This document shows, in pieces, positions 45,764 through 54,400 of a stretch of DNA of 64,000 nucleotides (within the stretch, counting starts at the first letter, position 1; the number at the start of each line of letters is the position of its first letter). This DNA is from Prochloron sp965198675 (lineage in GTDB: Bacteria > Cyanobacteriota > Cyanobacteriia > Cyanobacteriales > Prochloraceae). The notes beneath the pieces were generated by a model that did not search any database, was not told where the DNA came from, and saw only the letters and a program-made list of their open reading frames with translations. Made by a program: the position numbers and the translations under genes. The DNA is taken from assembly GCA_965198675.1 (NCBI GenBank), contig OZ240666.1, positions 3,844,001 through 3,908,000 on the forward strand, read 5' to 3'.

Positions 45764-45961
45764 AAAAGCATCGTAACGAAGCAACCAATGTAATAAGGCT
45801 GACACACTGGCCCAAAACGGGAAAGGATATAGGTCGTTGGCGGATGTAAGCCTGACCAACAAGCATCGACCTACTACCCACAAGTAGCCTGGTGCGGTGA
45901 AAGTCGCACGCACGGTTCCGAAAGGGAGGGTTGGGAAGCGATTCCCAGCTCGACCCCGACC

Positions 45962-46366
45962 AATTTAGATGGGTTTACCCCGAGCCTGGGTTTTGGGTGA
46001 TAAGTAAAGCTTATGAGTACGCAAAATTAAGGGTTTTAGCCTTCCTTCTTGGAAAAAAATTGTATATAATTAATACTGGAGAGTGCGAAGTTCTCTTACC
46101 TGTCGTGATGCGTAAAGCCCCCGTATTTTAATCGGGGGAGTGTCAAAGCGTAGCGCACGTAATACTAAATTTTGGTATTATGTATAATCATTAGTAGTAC
46201 AAGACGGGCGGGAGCCGCTTATCAACCGAAACAATAGTCACATATGACCGTTTCTTCCCAACGGGTTTTGACCACACCCGAACATAAGGGCAGTTAAGCT
46301 AGCGATCGCGAGATCGGTTCAGTTAGAGTGGCCTAAAAGGGTCTTGGAAATCTCTCTCACAAACAA
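45962..46366. other. Region between intron 1 and the cupin gene, with an IS605-like end hairpin
   Basis: About 400 bp with no convincing gene. The hairpin GCCCCCG TATTTTAAT CGGGGG followed by AGTGTC at 46117-46144 resembles the right end of IS605-group elements. A HIP1 octamer is at 46312-46319. The 66-residue frame at 45931-46131 has no family features. Confidence 0.45.
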
Positions 46367-47083
46367 ATGACAACTAACCAAGTCAAAGTCATTAACTTTT
46401 CCGGTGCGTACATAGACGCGAAATACGTTGAAAATGTGGAAAACTATCCCATTCAGAACCGTACAATCGCCGTCAATTCATAAGAAACTAATGCTTACTT
46501 AAGAGAAGCAAACGTCAGCATCATTCCGGCTTTTTCATCGACTATACTCAAAGATACTACCATCGAAAAAGCAAAGTCCTTACTTTTGCTGGAGGTGGTA
46601 GAGACCAACAATATTGGCAATATTGTCTTTGAGCCAGGGTGGGATCTATTAGGGAACTTCCCAGACTCGGACTTTCCCAAAAACGTACAGCTATGGAAGT
46701 CTCCCCAAGACGAGGCGGGAATCATAGAAGTCGATCCCTATTTTATGGCCAGGCAATCGAGTGCGCCCAGTCACCAAGAAAAGTTCTCTGTCAAGGTGAA
46801 CCTCTGGTATGCCCCTTCCCGTACCGATTGTGCAATCCATAACCAACATGATTTTCTGGAGATTCACACGCAAGTCTTCGGACAGGGACGGATGCAGAAG
46901 TTCAAGGTGAAAAGTTTTGAGAGTCTCTATGAAGACCTCGTGATGACTGAGGGATACACCCAGATCGTTCCATTTTGTCAGGTTCACGAAAACCAGCAAT
47001 ATACCTATCCGTGGCATCAGTATTATTCGGATACAGATTGCATCTGGATGGCGATCGAATATCATCCCCAAAAAAAAGGCTAA
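46367..47083 (+). pseudogene. Double-cupin protein like the C-terminal half of aldos-2-ulose dehydratase, with a TAA at codon 39
   Basis: From ATG 46367 the frame reads MTTNQVKVINFSGAYIDAKY... to a TAA at 46481-46483, then stays open in the same frame to 47083, about 238 codons in all. The second half has cupin metal-site character (CAIHNQHDFLEIHTQVFG, GRMQKFKV) and a closing TYPWHQYYSDTDCIWMAIEY. I recall the same elements (HN-x-H...EIH, then YPWH) in the double-cupin part of the fungal enzyme that turns 1,5-anhydrofructose into ascopyrone M and microthecin. It ends 44 bases before the glucan lyase start, so both were probably one operon. Confidence 0.65.
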
Positions 47084-47127
47084 CGCCAAGGCCAACGCTG
47101 ACGATAACTAAACAGAGGAGTCAAACA

Positions 47128-50100
47128 ATGCCTAGCGATATTTTTCCAAGCGATCGCGTTTATAAATTTCTCAAGGTCGAGGAATACTTTGGCCGCTACA
47201 AAGAATGGGATCGACTCGGACCGGCAAAAAGTCCTTCCTTTGACGGGAAATATACTTTGAGCCTTACATTCGACAAGGCCGGTGGAGGCCAGTGCCTCAT
47301 GTTGATCGAGGTAAGTCAGAACGATATCTTGCGGGTGCGCTTTAACCCAAAAAAAAGTGCAGCAGGGGATTACAGCGTTGCAACTCAATTGAACGACCAC
47401 AAGACAGACGAGGAGATATTAAGAAACAAGCAACGCACTGTAACTTACAAAAACAACGGGAATCAGGTAGTCTTGACGGCGACTAGCAAGCATGATCAGA
47501 TTGGCAGCGATACACCCTTCGTGATGGAAGTGGTTATCACTTTGAAGCCATTCGGAATCAAAGTGTTCAACAAATCTAAAACCAATTCCAAGTTTGCAGA
47601 CATTCCAGTCTGGCAAACCGCAGACACTTCAATTTACTATACCGCCAATGGCACAGAGGATTATGCCATCATCCAAGCGGTCAAGAAGCCAGCCAATGGA
47701 AAGTATATTGGGTTTGGCGAACAGGGCGGAACAAAACTAGGCAAAAATATGGACCAGTTGAATTATTTCAACTTCGATAATATGCGCTATCGACAGATCT
47801 ATAATGAAGGGCCTTTAGAGAACCGCGAACCCCTTTACCACTCCGAGCCTTTCTTTTACGAGTTCAATGGCATTCCGGGCAGCAATAACGTTAATGCAGT
47901 TCTACTGAACAACCCCAGTCAAGTCTTAATGGATGTCGGCTATAGCAACTCCAGTCGCTATATGTTCGGGACTCGCTTTGGCGACATTGACTATTACTTG
48001 TTATTGGGAGAAGACCCGAAGAATATTTTAGATAGCTTTACAGCCTTCATGGGCCGCCCGGAGTTGAAACCGCGCTACGCCCTGGGATATCACCAAGGTT
48101 GCTATGGATACGAAAAGCGGGAAGACCTAGAATGGATTGTCGAACGATATCGGGCTTGGGGCATACCCTTGGATGGCCTCGCTGTCGATGTTGACTTACA
48201 AGTAAACTACCGGACTTTTACTGTTAACATCAAAAATTTCTGGAATCCAGAGGGAATGTTCAGTTACTTGCGATCGCGGGGGGTCAAATGCTGCACGAAC
48301 ATTACTCCCGTGATCAGCAACCAAGATCAGGGCAACCCAAGCAACTACTCAACCTACGAGGAGGGACTAAAAAACCGCTACTTCGTTCTCGACAAGCGGT
48401 ACGATGCGAGCAATCCCGAGAGCAAAGAGTACCAGCTCTATGGTGGCGGTAATGAATACCGTCCCAACCAAGATCGCGGGCAAGATCCCGAAGGGTTCAA
48501 TAGTGGCAACCCTTACATTGGCGAAGTATATTACGGGAACGATGGCTCTGGCAACGAGTTGGGAACCCCGGGTCATTACTCCGATTTTGGCCGTCAAGAA
48601 GTGCGCGAATGGTGGGGCAAGCAATATAAATACCTGTACGAGATGGGGCTAGAATTTGTCTGGCAGGATATGACTACCCCAGCTATCCGCGACTTCCGTG
48701 GGGATATGAAGGGCTTTCCCTTCCAGTTATATGTGACTGACGATTTTTACCCCTCAGACGTAAAACAAAGCCCAGCGATCAAAGTTTGGAATTTGTACTC
48801 GTACAATCTCCACAAAGCCACCTACGAAGGACTTAATAACCTGTACCAACTATCCGATAAACTGAAGTGGCGCGAAAACAAGCGCAACTTTATCATCGGA
48901 CGAGGCAGTTTTTGTGGTTCTCACAAATATGCTGGCTTATGGACCGGGGATAACTCCTCGGAATGGGATTTCCTCCAGATGAATATCTCCCAAGTCCTGT
49001 CTCTAGGGATGCATGCCTTGGCAATCACGGGGCAAGATATCGGCGGTTTCGAGCAAGAATATGGTAACGAAGATCAGGGGTGGGCGAGTCCAGAACTGGT
49101 GATTCGCTGGACTGCTGCAGGTGCTTTCCTGCCCTGGTTCCGCAACCACTACGTCCGCAAAGGGCGCAAAGAGTTCCAAGAACCATTCCAATATGTAGAG
49201 TGGTTTGGGACATGGGGCAAGCCAATTCCAGAACCCCAGGACTTGTACTATATGGTGCCGGATATTTGCAAGCATTTCATTGAATTGCGCTACCGGCTGA
49301 TGCAGCTGTTCTATGACGCATTGTTTGAGAACACTCTGACTGGTCTGCCCATCTGTCGTCCCTTGTTCCTCAACGATCCCCAAGACAAGTCTCTCTATAA
49401 CGATAAAGACCAATTCCTCAACGACGAGTTCTTCGTTCGCAAGGATTTCCTCGTTGCTCCGGTCTTGCGGCCTCAGACGGAAAATAACAATGATGGCAGG
49501 CGGGATGTTTATCTGCCCCAAGGTAGCTACTGGTATAACTTTAAGAACAACGTTCAGTCCCTTAGCTATCCCGAAGAAGGGGGAACAGTGCTGCGGGATT
49601 TTGATGCCAAGATCTACAGGGGTAACAATAACGAGCACTTTAACTTTATCGTTCCCATCTACGTCCGGGAGGCAGCGATTATTCCCACAATCGAGCTGGA
49701 ACAATATGTGGGAGAGAAAAACTCCAAGGGAGATAAGAACCCCATTACCCTGAACGTATATCCAGATGTGCAGCGGACGGGAGGGGAATACCGGATGTAT
49801 TTGGATGATGGGGAGAGCCGTTCTTCTGCTCCGAAAACACAAGTGGACGATCCCAAAGCAAACGACGAATACCGCGAGACTTTGATTACCAACAACTACA
49901 CCGGGAACAAGACCCGGGTGATTGAAGTAAAGCGCGTCCACGACGGATATACGCCTATAGAGGACTTTTTCTTCGTGGCAGTATTGCACGATCCTGGCGA
50001 ACAAAAGGGAACCCACGGTCCGTTGCAGAGCATTAGCATCGGCGGGAAACAGCAACCGATGGTCAATGACAGTGGTGCCCTCTGGGGTTCTCCCAACAAC

Positions 50101-50190
50101 GCCTGGTATTACAACGAGAATATCAACATCAGTTTCATCAAGGTGTTCGATAACAGCTCGTCGATCGCCATCACGGCAAATTATGTCTAA
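47128..50190 (+). CDS. GH31 alpha-1,4-glucan lyase
   Basis: A 1020-residue cytosolic GH31 protein with no signal peptide. It resembles the red algal and fungal alpha-1,4-glucan lyases (EC 4.2.2.13), which cut glycogen or starch from the non-reducing end to 1,5-anhydro-D-fructose. Recalled lyase-type segments are LAVDVDLQVNYRTFT, GVKCCTNITPVISN, YKYLYEMGLEFVWQDMTTPA (nucleophile about D514), SYNLHKATYEGL, GLWTGDNSSEW (about D608) and LIRWTAAGAFLPWFRNHYVR; ordinary alpha-glucosidases have D-x-NE at the nucleophile. The length matches known lyases (about 1030-1090). I chose the ATG at 47128 after CAGAGGAG. HIP1 sites lie inside. The frame is intact, unlike its neighbours. Confidence 0.85.
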   Translation: MPSDIFPSDRVYKFLKVEEYFGRYKEWDRLGPAKSPSFDGKYTLSLTFDKAGGGQCLMLIEVSQNDILRVRFNPKKSAAGDYSVATQLNDHKTDEEILRNKQRTVTYKNNGNQVVLTATSKHDQIGSDTPFVMEVVITLKPFGIKVFNKSKTNSKFADIPVWQTADTSIYYTANGTEDYAIIQAVKKPANGKYIGFGEQGGTKLGKNMDQLNYFNFDNMRYRQIYNEGPLENREPLYHSEPFFYEFNGIPGSNNVNAVLLNNPSQVLMDVGYSNSSRYMFGTRFGDIDYYLLLGEDPKNILDSFTAFMGRPELKPRYALGYHQGCYGYEKREDLEWIVERYRAWGIPLDGLAVDVDLQVNYRTFTVNIKNFWNPEGMFSYLRSRGVKCCTNITPVISNQDQGNPSNYSTYEEGLKNRYFVLDKRYDASNPESKEYQLYGGGNEYRPNQDRGQDPEGFNSGNPYIGEVYYGNDGSGNELGTPGHYSDFGRQEVREWWGKQYKYLYEMGLEFVWQDMTTPAIRDFRGDMKGFPFQLYVTDDFYPSDVKQSPAIKVWNLYSYNLHKATYEGLNNLYQLSDKLKWRENKRNFIIGRGSFCGSHKYAGLWTGDNSSEWDFLQMNISQVLSLGMHALAITGQDIGGFEQEYGNEDQGWASPELVIRWTAAGAFLPWFRNHYVRKGRKEFQEPFQYVEWFGTWGKPIPEPQDLYYMVPDICKHFIELRYRLMQLFYDALFENTLTGLPICRPLFLNDPQDKSLYNDKDQFLNDEFFVRKDFLVAPVLRPQTENNNDGRRDVYLPQGSYWYNFKNNVQSLSYPEEGGTVLRDFDAKIYRGNNNEHFNFIVPIYVREAAIIPTIELEQYVGEKNSKGDKNPITLNVYPDVQRTGGEYRMYLDDGESRSSAPKTQVDDPKANDEYRETLITNNYTGNKTRVIEVKRVHDGYTPIEDFFFVAVLHDPGEQKGTHGPLQSISIGGKQQPMVNDSGALWGSPNNAWYYNENINISFIKVFDNSSSIAITANYV

Positions 50191-50234
50191 GGTTTTGCTT
50201 GGGAAGTCTTAACTCAAGTAAATTCAAAAATTAG

Positions 50235-50798
50235 GGAGAGTATGAATATAGCAATATCCAAACTGTAGATCCTGAAACCGCAAGCAATATCCATAAGTTC
50301 ACAGGAAGTAGCAATGTAGATATTGGCAACATTGGAACTGATGCTTATGCTTACATCCCTACTGTGGAACCGTTTCATGGCAATCAGGTTGCTGTCTATA
50401 ACAAGAATGTAGAAGCAGATCTGGTGAAAATGCGATGGAAGAGGACATTAATAGATGTTTTAGGTTATCCTAACAAGAACGGTGAAGGTGCAGGGCATCA
50501 TTTGAAAACTGTTGATTTTGATGGTGATGGAAACGATGAATTCATCGTTGCCGAGCGCGGTCCAGCACCGTTTCAAGGAATCTTTTACTATAAGCTACTC
50601 GACCAAGAAGAAGGTCTGCGACCTACTATGACGTTTGAAAGAACCCAAGTATCCTTTTCTTCTGCTGCTCGAATTGCAATTGAAGACTTTGATGGTGATG
50701 GTCGGCTGGACTTTGCTACTACTGGATACTACACCCCAGGATATTTCTATGCTGACAACCCTCAAGTTCTCGTTTTTCTGAATCGGATAGAACAGTAG
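50235..50798 (+). pseudogene. Beta-propeller fragment like the N-terminal domain of aldos-2-ulose dehydratase
   Basis: Open from 50235 (TAG just before) to 50798, about 187 codons, without a proper start; the first GTG in frame is at 50364. It reads as the last blades of an FG-GAP-type propeller: SSNVDIGNIGTDAYAYIPTV, EPFHGNQVAVYNK, then two Ca-binding DFDGDGNDEFIV and DFDGDGRLDFAT blades, ending TPGYFYADNPQVLVFLN. I recall the same order (FHGN-x-V-x-VY, D-DGDG-DEF, PGYF-x2-NP) in the fungal dehydratase propeller. The earlier blades are missing. It starts 45 bases after the lyase stop. Confidence 0.65.
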
Positions 50799-50915
50799 TG
50801 CATAGCCGTGCGGCTAAAAAATACCGCGTGCTTACATAGTAGTTCGGAGAAATTATTACCTATTATGTAAGTGCGGGCAAATCAAAATTGCTGCGGACAG
50901 CAGCAAGCATTCTAC

Positions 50916-50964
50916 AAGCAAACGGGCGATCGCTTATTTTATTGGCGATCGCCCGTTTGCTTTT
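50916..50964 (+). terminator. Strong hairpin built from HIP1 sites
   Basis: AAGCAAACGGGCGATCGC pairs perfectly with GCGATCGCCCGTTTGCTT over an 11-base loop, followed by TTTT. It ends the lyase-propeller transcription unit. Confidence 0.75.
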
Positions 50965-51236
50965 CTCAAAGAACTCCTCGCCTTGACTCCTGCACAGAAA
51001 GCTCGGGCGATCCAGATACTATCCCAAACTTTCAAGATGGCATGGCCCGGGATAGAAAAGACTCCTGGCGTCCGCATTTCTCAAGGATTGTGAGCGCCGA
51101 CTTGCCTCTAACTCACTGATATTACCCATAATAACGAAATTTTCTCGAAGGGCAATTACTTAGGCCGAACTTTACAGGATATTCATAAAACTTCTAGGCT
51201 TTCCTGGCTTGAGATGATAATTTTTTGTGCGATTCG

Positions 51237-52391
51237 TTTAGTGTAAACCAGTTGACACAAGTCAATTGGGGGACCGCTAGCTAGGTTTCATTAGCCTAGA
51301 TAACTTATAGACGATGGTGGTGAAAGTCCACCCCTCCAAGTGCAGGAGTGACAGCACGTTCCCTACGGTAGCGATGGCATCAATCCGTAAAGCGGGAATG
51401 AAAGGCGCTCTAACTGGTAGCCTTAACCGGTTAACGTCGAGCAAGTAGTCATGATGAGCGCGAGCAAAGATTCATAATCGTCGTAATCATCAACCAGTGT
51501 AATGAGGCTGATACACTGGCCCAAAAAAAGGGAAAGGATACTGGTCGTTGGCGGGTCATCCACCGACCAATAAGCACCGACAATAAACCCGGCGTATAGA
51601 ATCCATCTAAAACTACAATCAATCGTCTGTAGGAACGAAATAACCCGGTTATGTACTCTCTACCACCGGTCGATAGGTAGAGTAGCCACCAAAGGCGCAA
51701 CATCTGCTTACATCTGGCAGGTCATAGCTGAGAAGGATTGAGTGGAGAAGCAAAAGCCTGTCTGTAATGGATAGGATAAGCTGACGCCCTCACGATAATG
51801 TCAATTGTGAAGTTGTGAGTAACAGTACAAACGTTATGAACACGGTCAACAAGCCGATGTATGAATGGAAGACAATCCCCTGGCGAAAGCTGGAAAAGAA
51901 AGTCTTCTTGCTGCAAAAACGAATTTACAGAGCGGCACAACGTGGTGACAAGCAGACAATTCGCAAGCTCCAAAGATTACTGATTAAATCCTGGTCAGCC
52001 AAGTGTTTGGCAGTACGACGGGTAACACAAGATAACCAAGGAAAGAAAACAACCGGTGTGGATGGAGTGAAAGTGCTGACCCCAGAGCAAAGACTGAAAT
52101 TGGTAGGGCAATTAGATATCCAAAGCAAGGCAAAACCAGCACGACGAGTCTGGATTCCAAAGCCAGGTAGGATTGAAAAGCGCCCATTAGGGATACCTGT
52201 AATGTATGACAGAGCACTACAAGGGTTAGTGAAGATTGCGTTAGAATCAGAATGGGAAGCGTATTTTGAAGCTAACTCATATGGTTTCAGACCAGGAAGA
52301 GGGTGTCATGATGCAATCGGAGCAATATTTAGCAGTATCAATCAGAAGGCAAAGTGGGTCTTAGATGCAGACATTGCAAAATGCTTCATTT
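51237..52391 (+). mobile_element. Group II intron (copy 2), truncated 3' within its RT gene
   Basis: Starts GTGCGATTCGTTTAGTGTAA like copy 1 and matches it closely for about 240 bp, then continues through intron domains into a reverse transcriptase gene. Sequence switches abruptly at about 52392 to the 3' end of an array membrane gene. Domains V and VI are therefore missing and the copy cannot splice by itself. Confidence 0.75.
51815..52391 (+). pseudogene. Group II intron reverse transcriptase/maturase, N-terminal part only
   Basis: About 190 RT codons: NKPMYEWKTIPWRKLEKKVF, LQKRIYRAAQRGDKQTIRKL, TTGVDGVKVLTPEQRL, RRVWIPKPGRIEKRPLGIPV and the RT block ANSYGFRPGRGCHDAIGAIF, ending WVLDADIAKCF. 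The catalytic YADD, maturase X domain and DNA-binding parts are absent. The frame runs 17 codons further into foreign sequence to a stop at 52444. Confidence 0.85.
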
Positions 52392-52485
52392 TAATTATTC
52401 TCTCTTTTTTATTGCTAGACTTGCTTACCACGGTGTACTTATAGCCTTTGCTATTTACATTGCCTTTATAGCCAAAAGGAGTTGA
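52392..52485 (+). pseudogene. C-terminal remnant of an array membrane protein
   Basis: In a frame different from the RT, the sequence reads as the shared C-terminus (FIARLAYHGVLIAFAIYIAF then IAKRS and TGA at 52483-52485). It is the surviving end of a membrane copy whose front was lost in the rearrangement with the intron. Confidence 0.7.
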
Positions 52486-52487
52486 AT

Positions 52488-52931
52488 ATGCAGGTCAATT
52501 TATTACTTATTGCTTTTCTCTTGCTGATCTACTCTATCGGTAGTTTTATTCTCCTGGTCATTACATCTAAGGGATGGGCTATTTTAGTTGAGTATTATAG
52601 CGCTCCTCTCTTCTTAGTTCCTTCTTTGATTCTTCTAGTGGGCAGCTTTTTCAGAGCCGGAGCCTACACCCCCATGGAATCACTTTGGACTACAATTAAG
52701 CTGATGGTAATTACTTTGATTGTTGTCATACTGTTTAATCCGGGAGACAACGCTGATAATGGCGGTGGGGGCTACTTCTATGAAACTATTTTGGCAGGAA
52801 AACCAGGAGATTATTATGCTATCAGCAATGGGTGCGATTCTGAGATTCCCTTTATTATTGCTAGACTTGCCTACCACGGTGTACTTATAGCCTTCGCTAT
52901 TTACATAGCCTTCATAGCGAAAAGAAGCTGA
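52488..52931 (+). CDS. Array membrane protein, copy 6
   Basis: A 147-residue paralogue (MQVNLLLIAFLLLIYSIGSF) with AAAAGGAG in the preceding remnant as ribosome site. It has RAGAYTPMESLWTTIKLMVI, and the variable loop is GDNADNGGGGYFYETILAGK. This copy resumes the array on the right of the 8.4-kb interruption. Confidence 0.75.
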   Translation: MQVNLLLIAFLLLIYSIGSFILLVITSKGWAILVEYYSAPLFLVPSLILLVGSFFRAGAYTPMESLWTTIKLMVITLIVVILFNPGDNADNGGGGYFYETILAGKPGDYYAISNGCDSEIPFIIARLAYHGVLIAFAIYIAFIAKRS

Positions 52932-52933
52932 AT

Positions 52934-53383
52934 ATGCAGGTCAATTTATTACTTATCGCTTTTCTATTGCTCATTTACTCTGCCGGTAATTTTTTTCTCT
53001 TATTGATCACAACTGAAGGATGGGCTATTTTCGCTGAATATTATAGCGCTCCTCTGTTCTTAGTCCCTCCCTTGATTTCTATAGTTGGCAGCTTTTTCAG
53101 AGCCGGAGCCTACATACCCATGGAATCACTTTGGACTTACCTAAAGTTGATGGTGATTACTCAGATTGTTGTCCTACTGTTCAATCCAGGAAACTCAGGT
53201 GATAGTCCATCTTACTACTTCTATAAAACTATTTTGGCCAGAATATCAGGAGATTATTCTGGTATCTATAATGGGTACATCCCTGAGATTCCCTTTATTG
53301 CTAGACTTGCCTACCACGGTGTACTTATAGCCTTTGCTATTTACATTGCCTTCCTAGCCAAGAGTAGCCCGCCATGGAATTGA
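52934..53383 (+). CDS. Array membrane protein, copy 7
   Basis: A 149-residue paralogue starting two bases after copy 6 (MQVNLLLIAFLLLIYSAGNF). Its loop, NSGDSPSYYFYKTILARISG, is closest to copy 3. The C-terminus differs: IAFLAKSSPPWN replaces IAFIAKRS, so the array ends with a changed tail. No RTX segment follows. Confidence 0.75.
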   Translation: MQVNLLLIAFLLLIYSAGNFFLLLITTEGWAIFAEYYSAPLFLVPPLISIVGSFFRAGAYIPMESLWTYLKLMVITQIVVLLFNPGNSGDSPSYYFYKTILARISGDYSGIYNGYIPEIPFIARLAYHGVLIAFAIYIAFLAKSSPPWN

Positions 53384-53537
53384 AATTGTCTGATTTAACC
53401 ACAGAGACGCAGAGGACACAGAGAGAAGAATAGGAGAGAGATTGGTTCCATAATATATTACAATAGCTCTCATATGTCCACAAATATTCCTTCCCTATTT
53501 CCTAAAAAAAACCCCACACCCCACACCCCACAACCTT

Positions 53538-53978
53538 TTAAAATATAGGACGAACTGGGGAAGTAAAACCAGATGCTCTAAATTGTTTCAGCTGTAAGGG
53601 GGTAGGTTGATTAGCGGCAACGCTGATTCTAATGGCAAAATCGCTTACTCCTGGAGGTACTTCAGCAATAGATCCGACACGGGTACGGTTTTGGAGGACG
53701 GGATTACCATTAGCATCGTAAATGCGACCGTATACATCAGCATCATATAGTGTCTTTCCTTTGAGGTTTTTCGCTTTCCCTGTAACCATGTAACAAGTAG
53801 CTGATTGAGTGTAACCTCCACTGGTGACATTGCCTTTAGCAAACTCAGCGGGACAATCTTGGTAGGAAAGGTCGTACAATTTGATTTGGGTGAGAGCGTA
53901 AGCAGGAGGGGCGAATAACCAACTGACAAGACAGAAAAAGCAAGCAAGAAAAACTACGGTAATTGATTGGAATCTCAT
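53538..53978 (-). CDS. Secreted hypothetical protein
   Basis: A 146-residue protein with a signal peptide (VVFLACFFCLVSWLFAPPAYA, cleavage near AYA-LT). The mature part is a small beta-rich domain (YDLSYQDCPAEFAKGNVTSG, CYMVTGKAKNLKGKTLYDAD, VYGRIYDANGNPVLQNRTRV) resembling the FxLYD-type domain: KAKNLKGKTLYDADVYGRIY. Two cysteines could form a disulfide. Similar short proteins occur in many cyanobacteria; function unknown. Confidence 0.7.
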   Translation of the reverse strand: MRFQSITVVFLACFFCLVSWLFAPPAYALTQIKLYDLSYQDCPAEFAKGNVTSGGYTQSATCYMVTGKAKNLKGKTLYDADVYGRIYDANGNPVLQNRTRVGSIAEVPPGVSDFAIRISVAANQPTPLQLKQFRASGFTSPVRPIF

Positions 53979-54339
53979 GAATATCGCTCCTTTGAGTATC
54001 TTTTGCTATTTTAGCTAACCGCCGGGAGAGCAAGGCGCTATACCCGTAGGGTTAGCGTCGGGATGAGAGGCGGCGACCAATGAAAATTTCCTGACCAGAG
54101 GTGAACATCGGTTTAAAATTCGGTGTAAAATATAGTACAGATAGGTTAATCAAATCAAGAGCTAACCGCCGCCTATCCAATTGAACCTAGACAACTGAAA
54201 GTAAGGGGTTTTACAGGGAATCAAGCCTCCTGTATGTAAAACTTTCAAGGTAAATAGGTAGAGATAGAATTTCTTTCTATTCCTCTTCTCCGGTGGGGCA
54301 GCACGGGGAAGTAAAATTAAAGCTCGTGAAATGTCCGAC

Positions 54340-54400
54340 GGGTTGCCGGGAGTCAACGAGAAGCCCGCGCTATAATCTTCGATTTAGCGGCGGGAACTGT
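54340..54400. other. IS605-like right-end/omegaRNA remnant
   Basis: GGGAGTCAACGAGAAGCCCG followed by a GCCCGCGCTA / TAGCGGCGGG hairpin and ACTGTCAC at 54363-54402 looks like the conserved right end of tnpB-type elements. No TnpB frame remains in 53979-54399, although the GCTAACCGCCG motif occurs twice (54015, 54160). It abuts the aroE stop codon. Confidence 0.4.

Larger units (their letters stand above)
43966..45961 (+). mobile_element. Group II intron (copy 1), RT lost, carrying an inserted tnpB element
   Basis: Begins GTGCGATTCGTTTAGTGTAA, the GUGYG 5' end, which recurs at 51237. The early region matches copy 2 for about 240 bp. Domain V is at 45886-45919 (AGCCTGGTGCGG, GTGAAAGT, CGCACGCACGGTTCC). 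Domain VI follows as a GGGTTGGGAA / TTCCCAGCTCGACCC stem to about 45961. Between AGATTCAT (44214) and CATCGTAACG the intron is interrupted by the 44227-45763 insert. No RT gene is present, although copy 2 retains half of one. The 3' end is approximate. Confidence 0.75.

Noticed and set aside
45931..46131. 66-residue frame after intron 1
   Set aside because: It starts within the intron 3' region, has no family features and ends at the IS605-like hairpin.
46975..47127. Longer start for the glucan lyase
   Set aside because: The extra 51 residues overlap the cupin gene in another frame and lack family similarity; CAGAGGAG sits just before the ATG at 47128.
49003..50055. 350-residue minus-strand frame inside the glucan lyase gene
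   Set aside because: It lies entirely antisense to the intact GH31 gene and its translation has no recognisable motif. The plus-strand frame has clear catalytic motifs.
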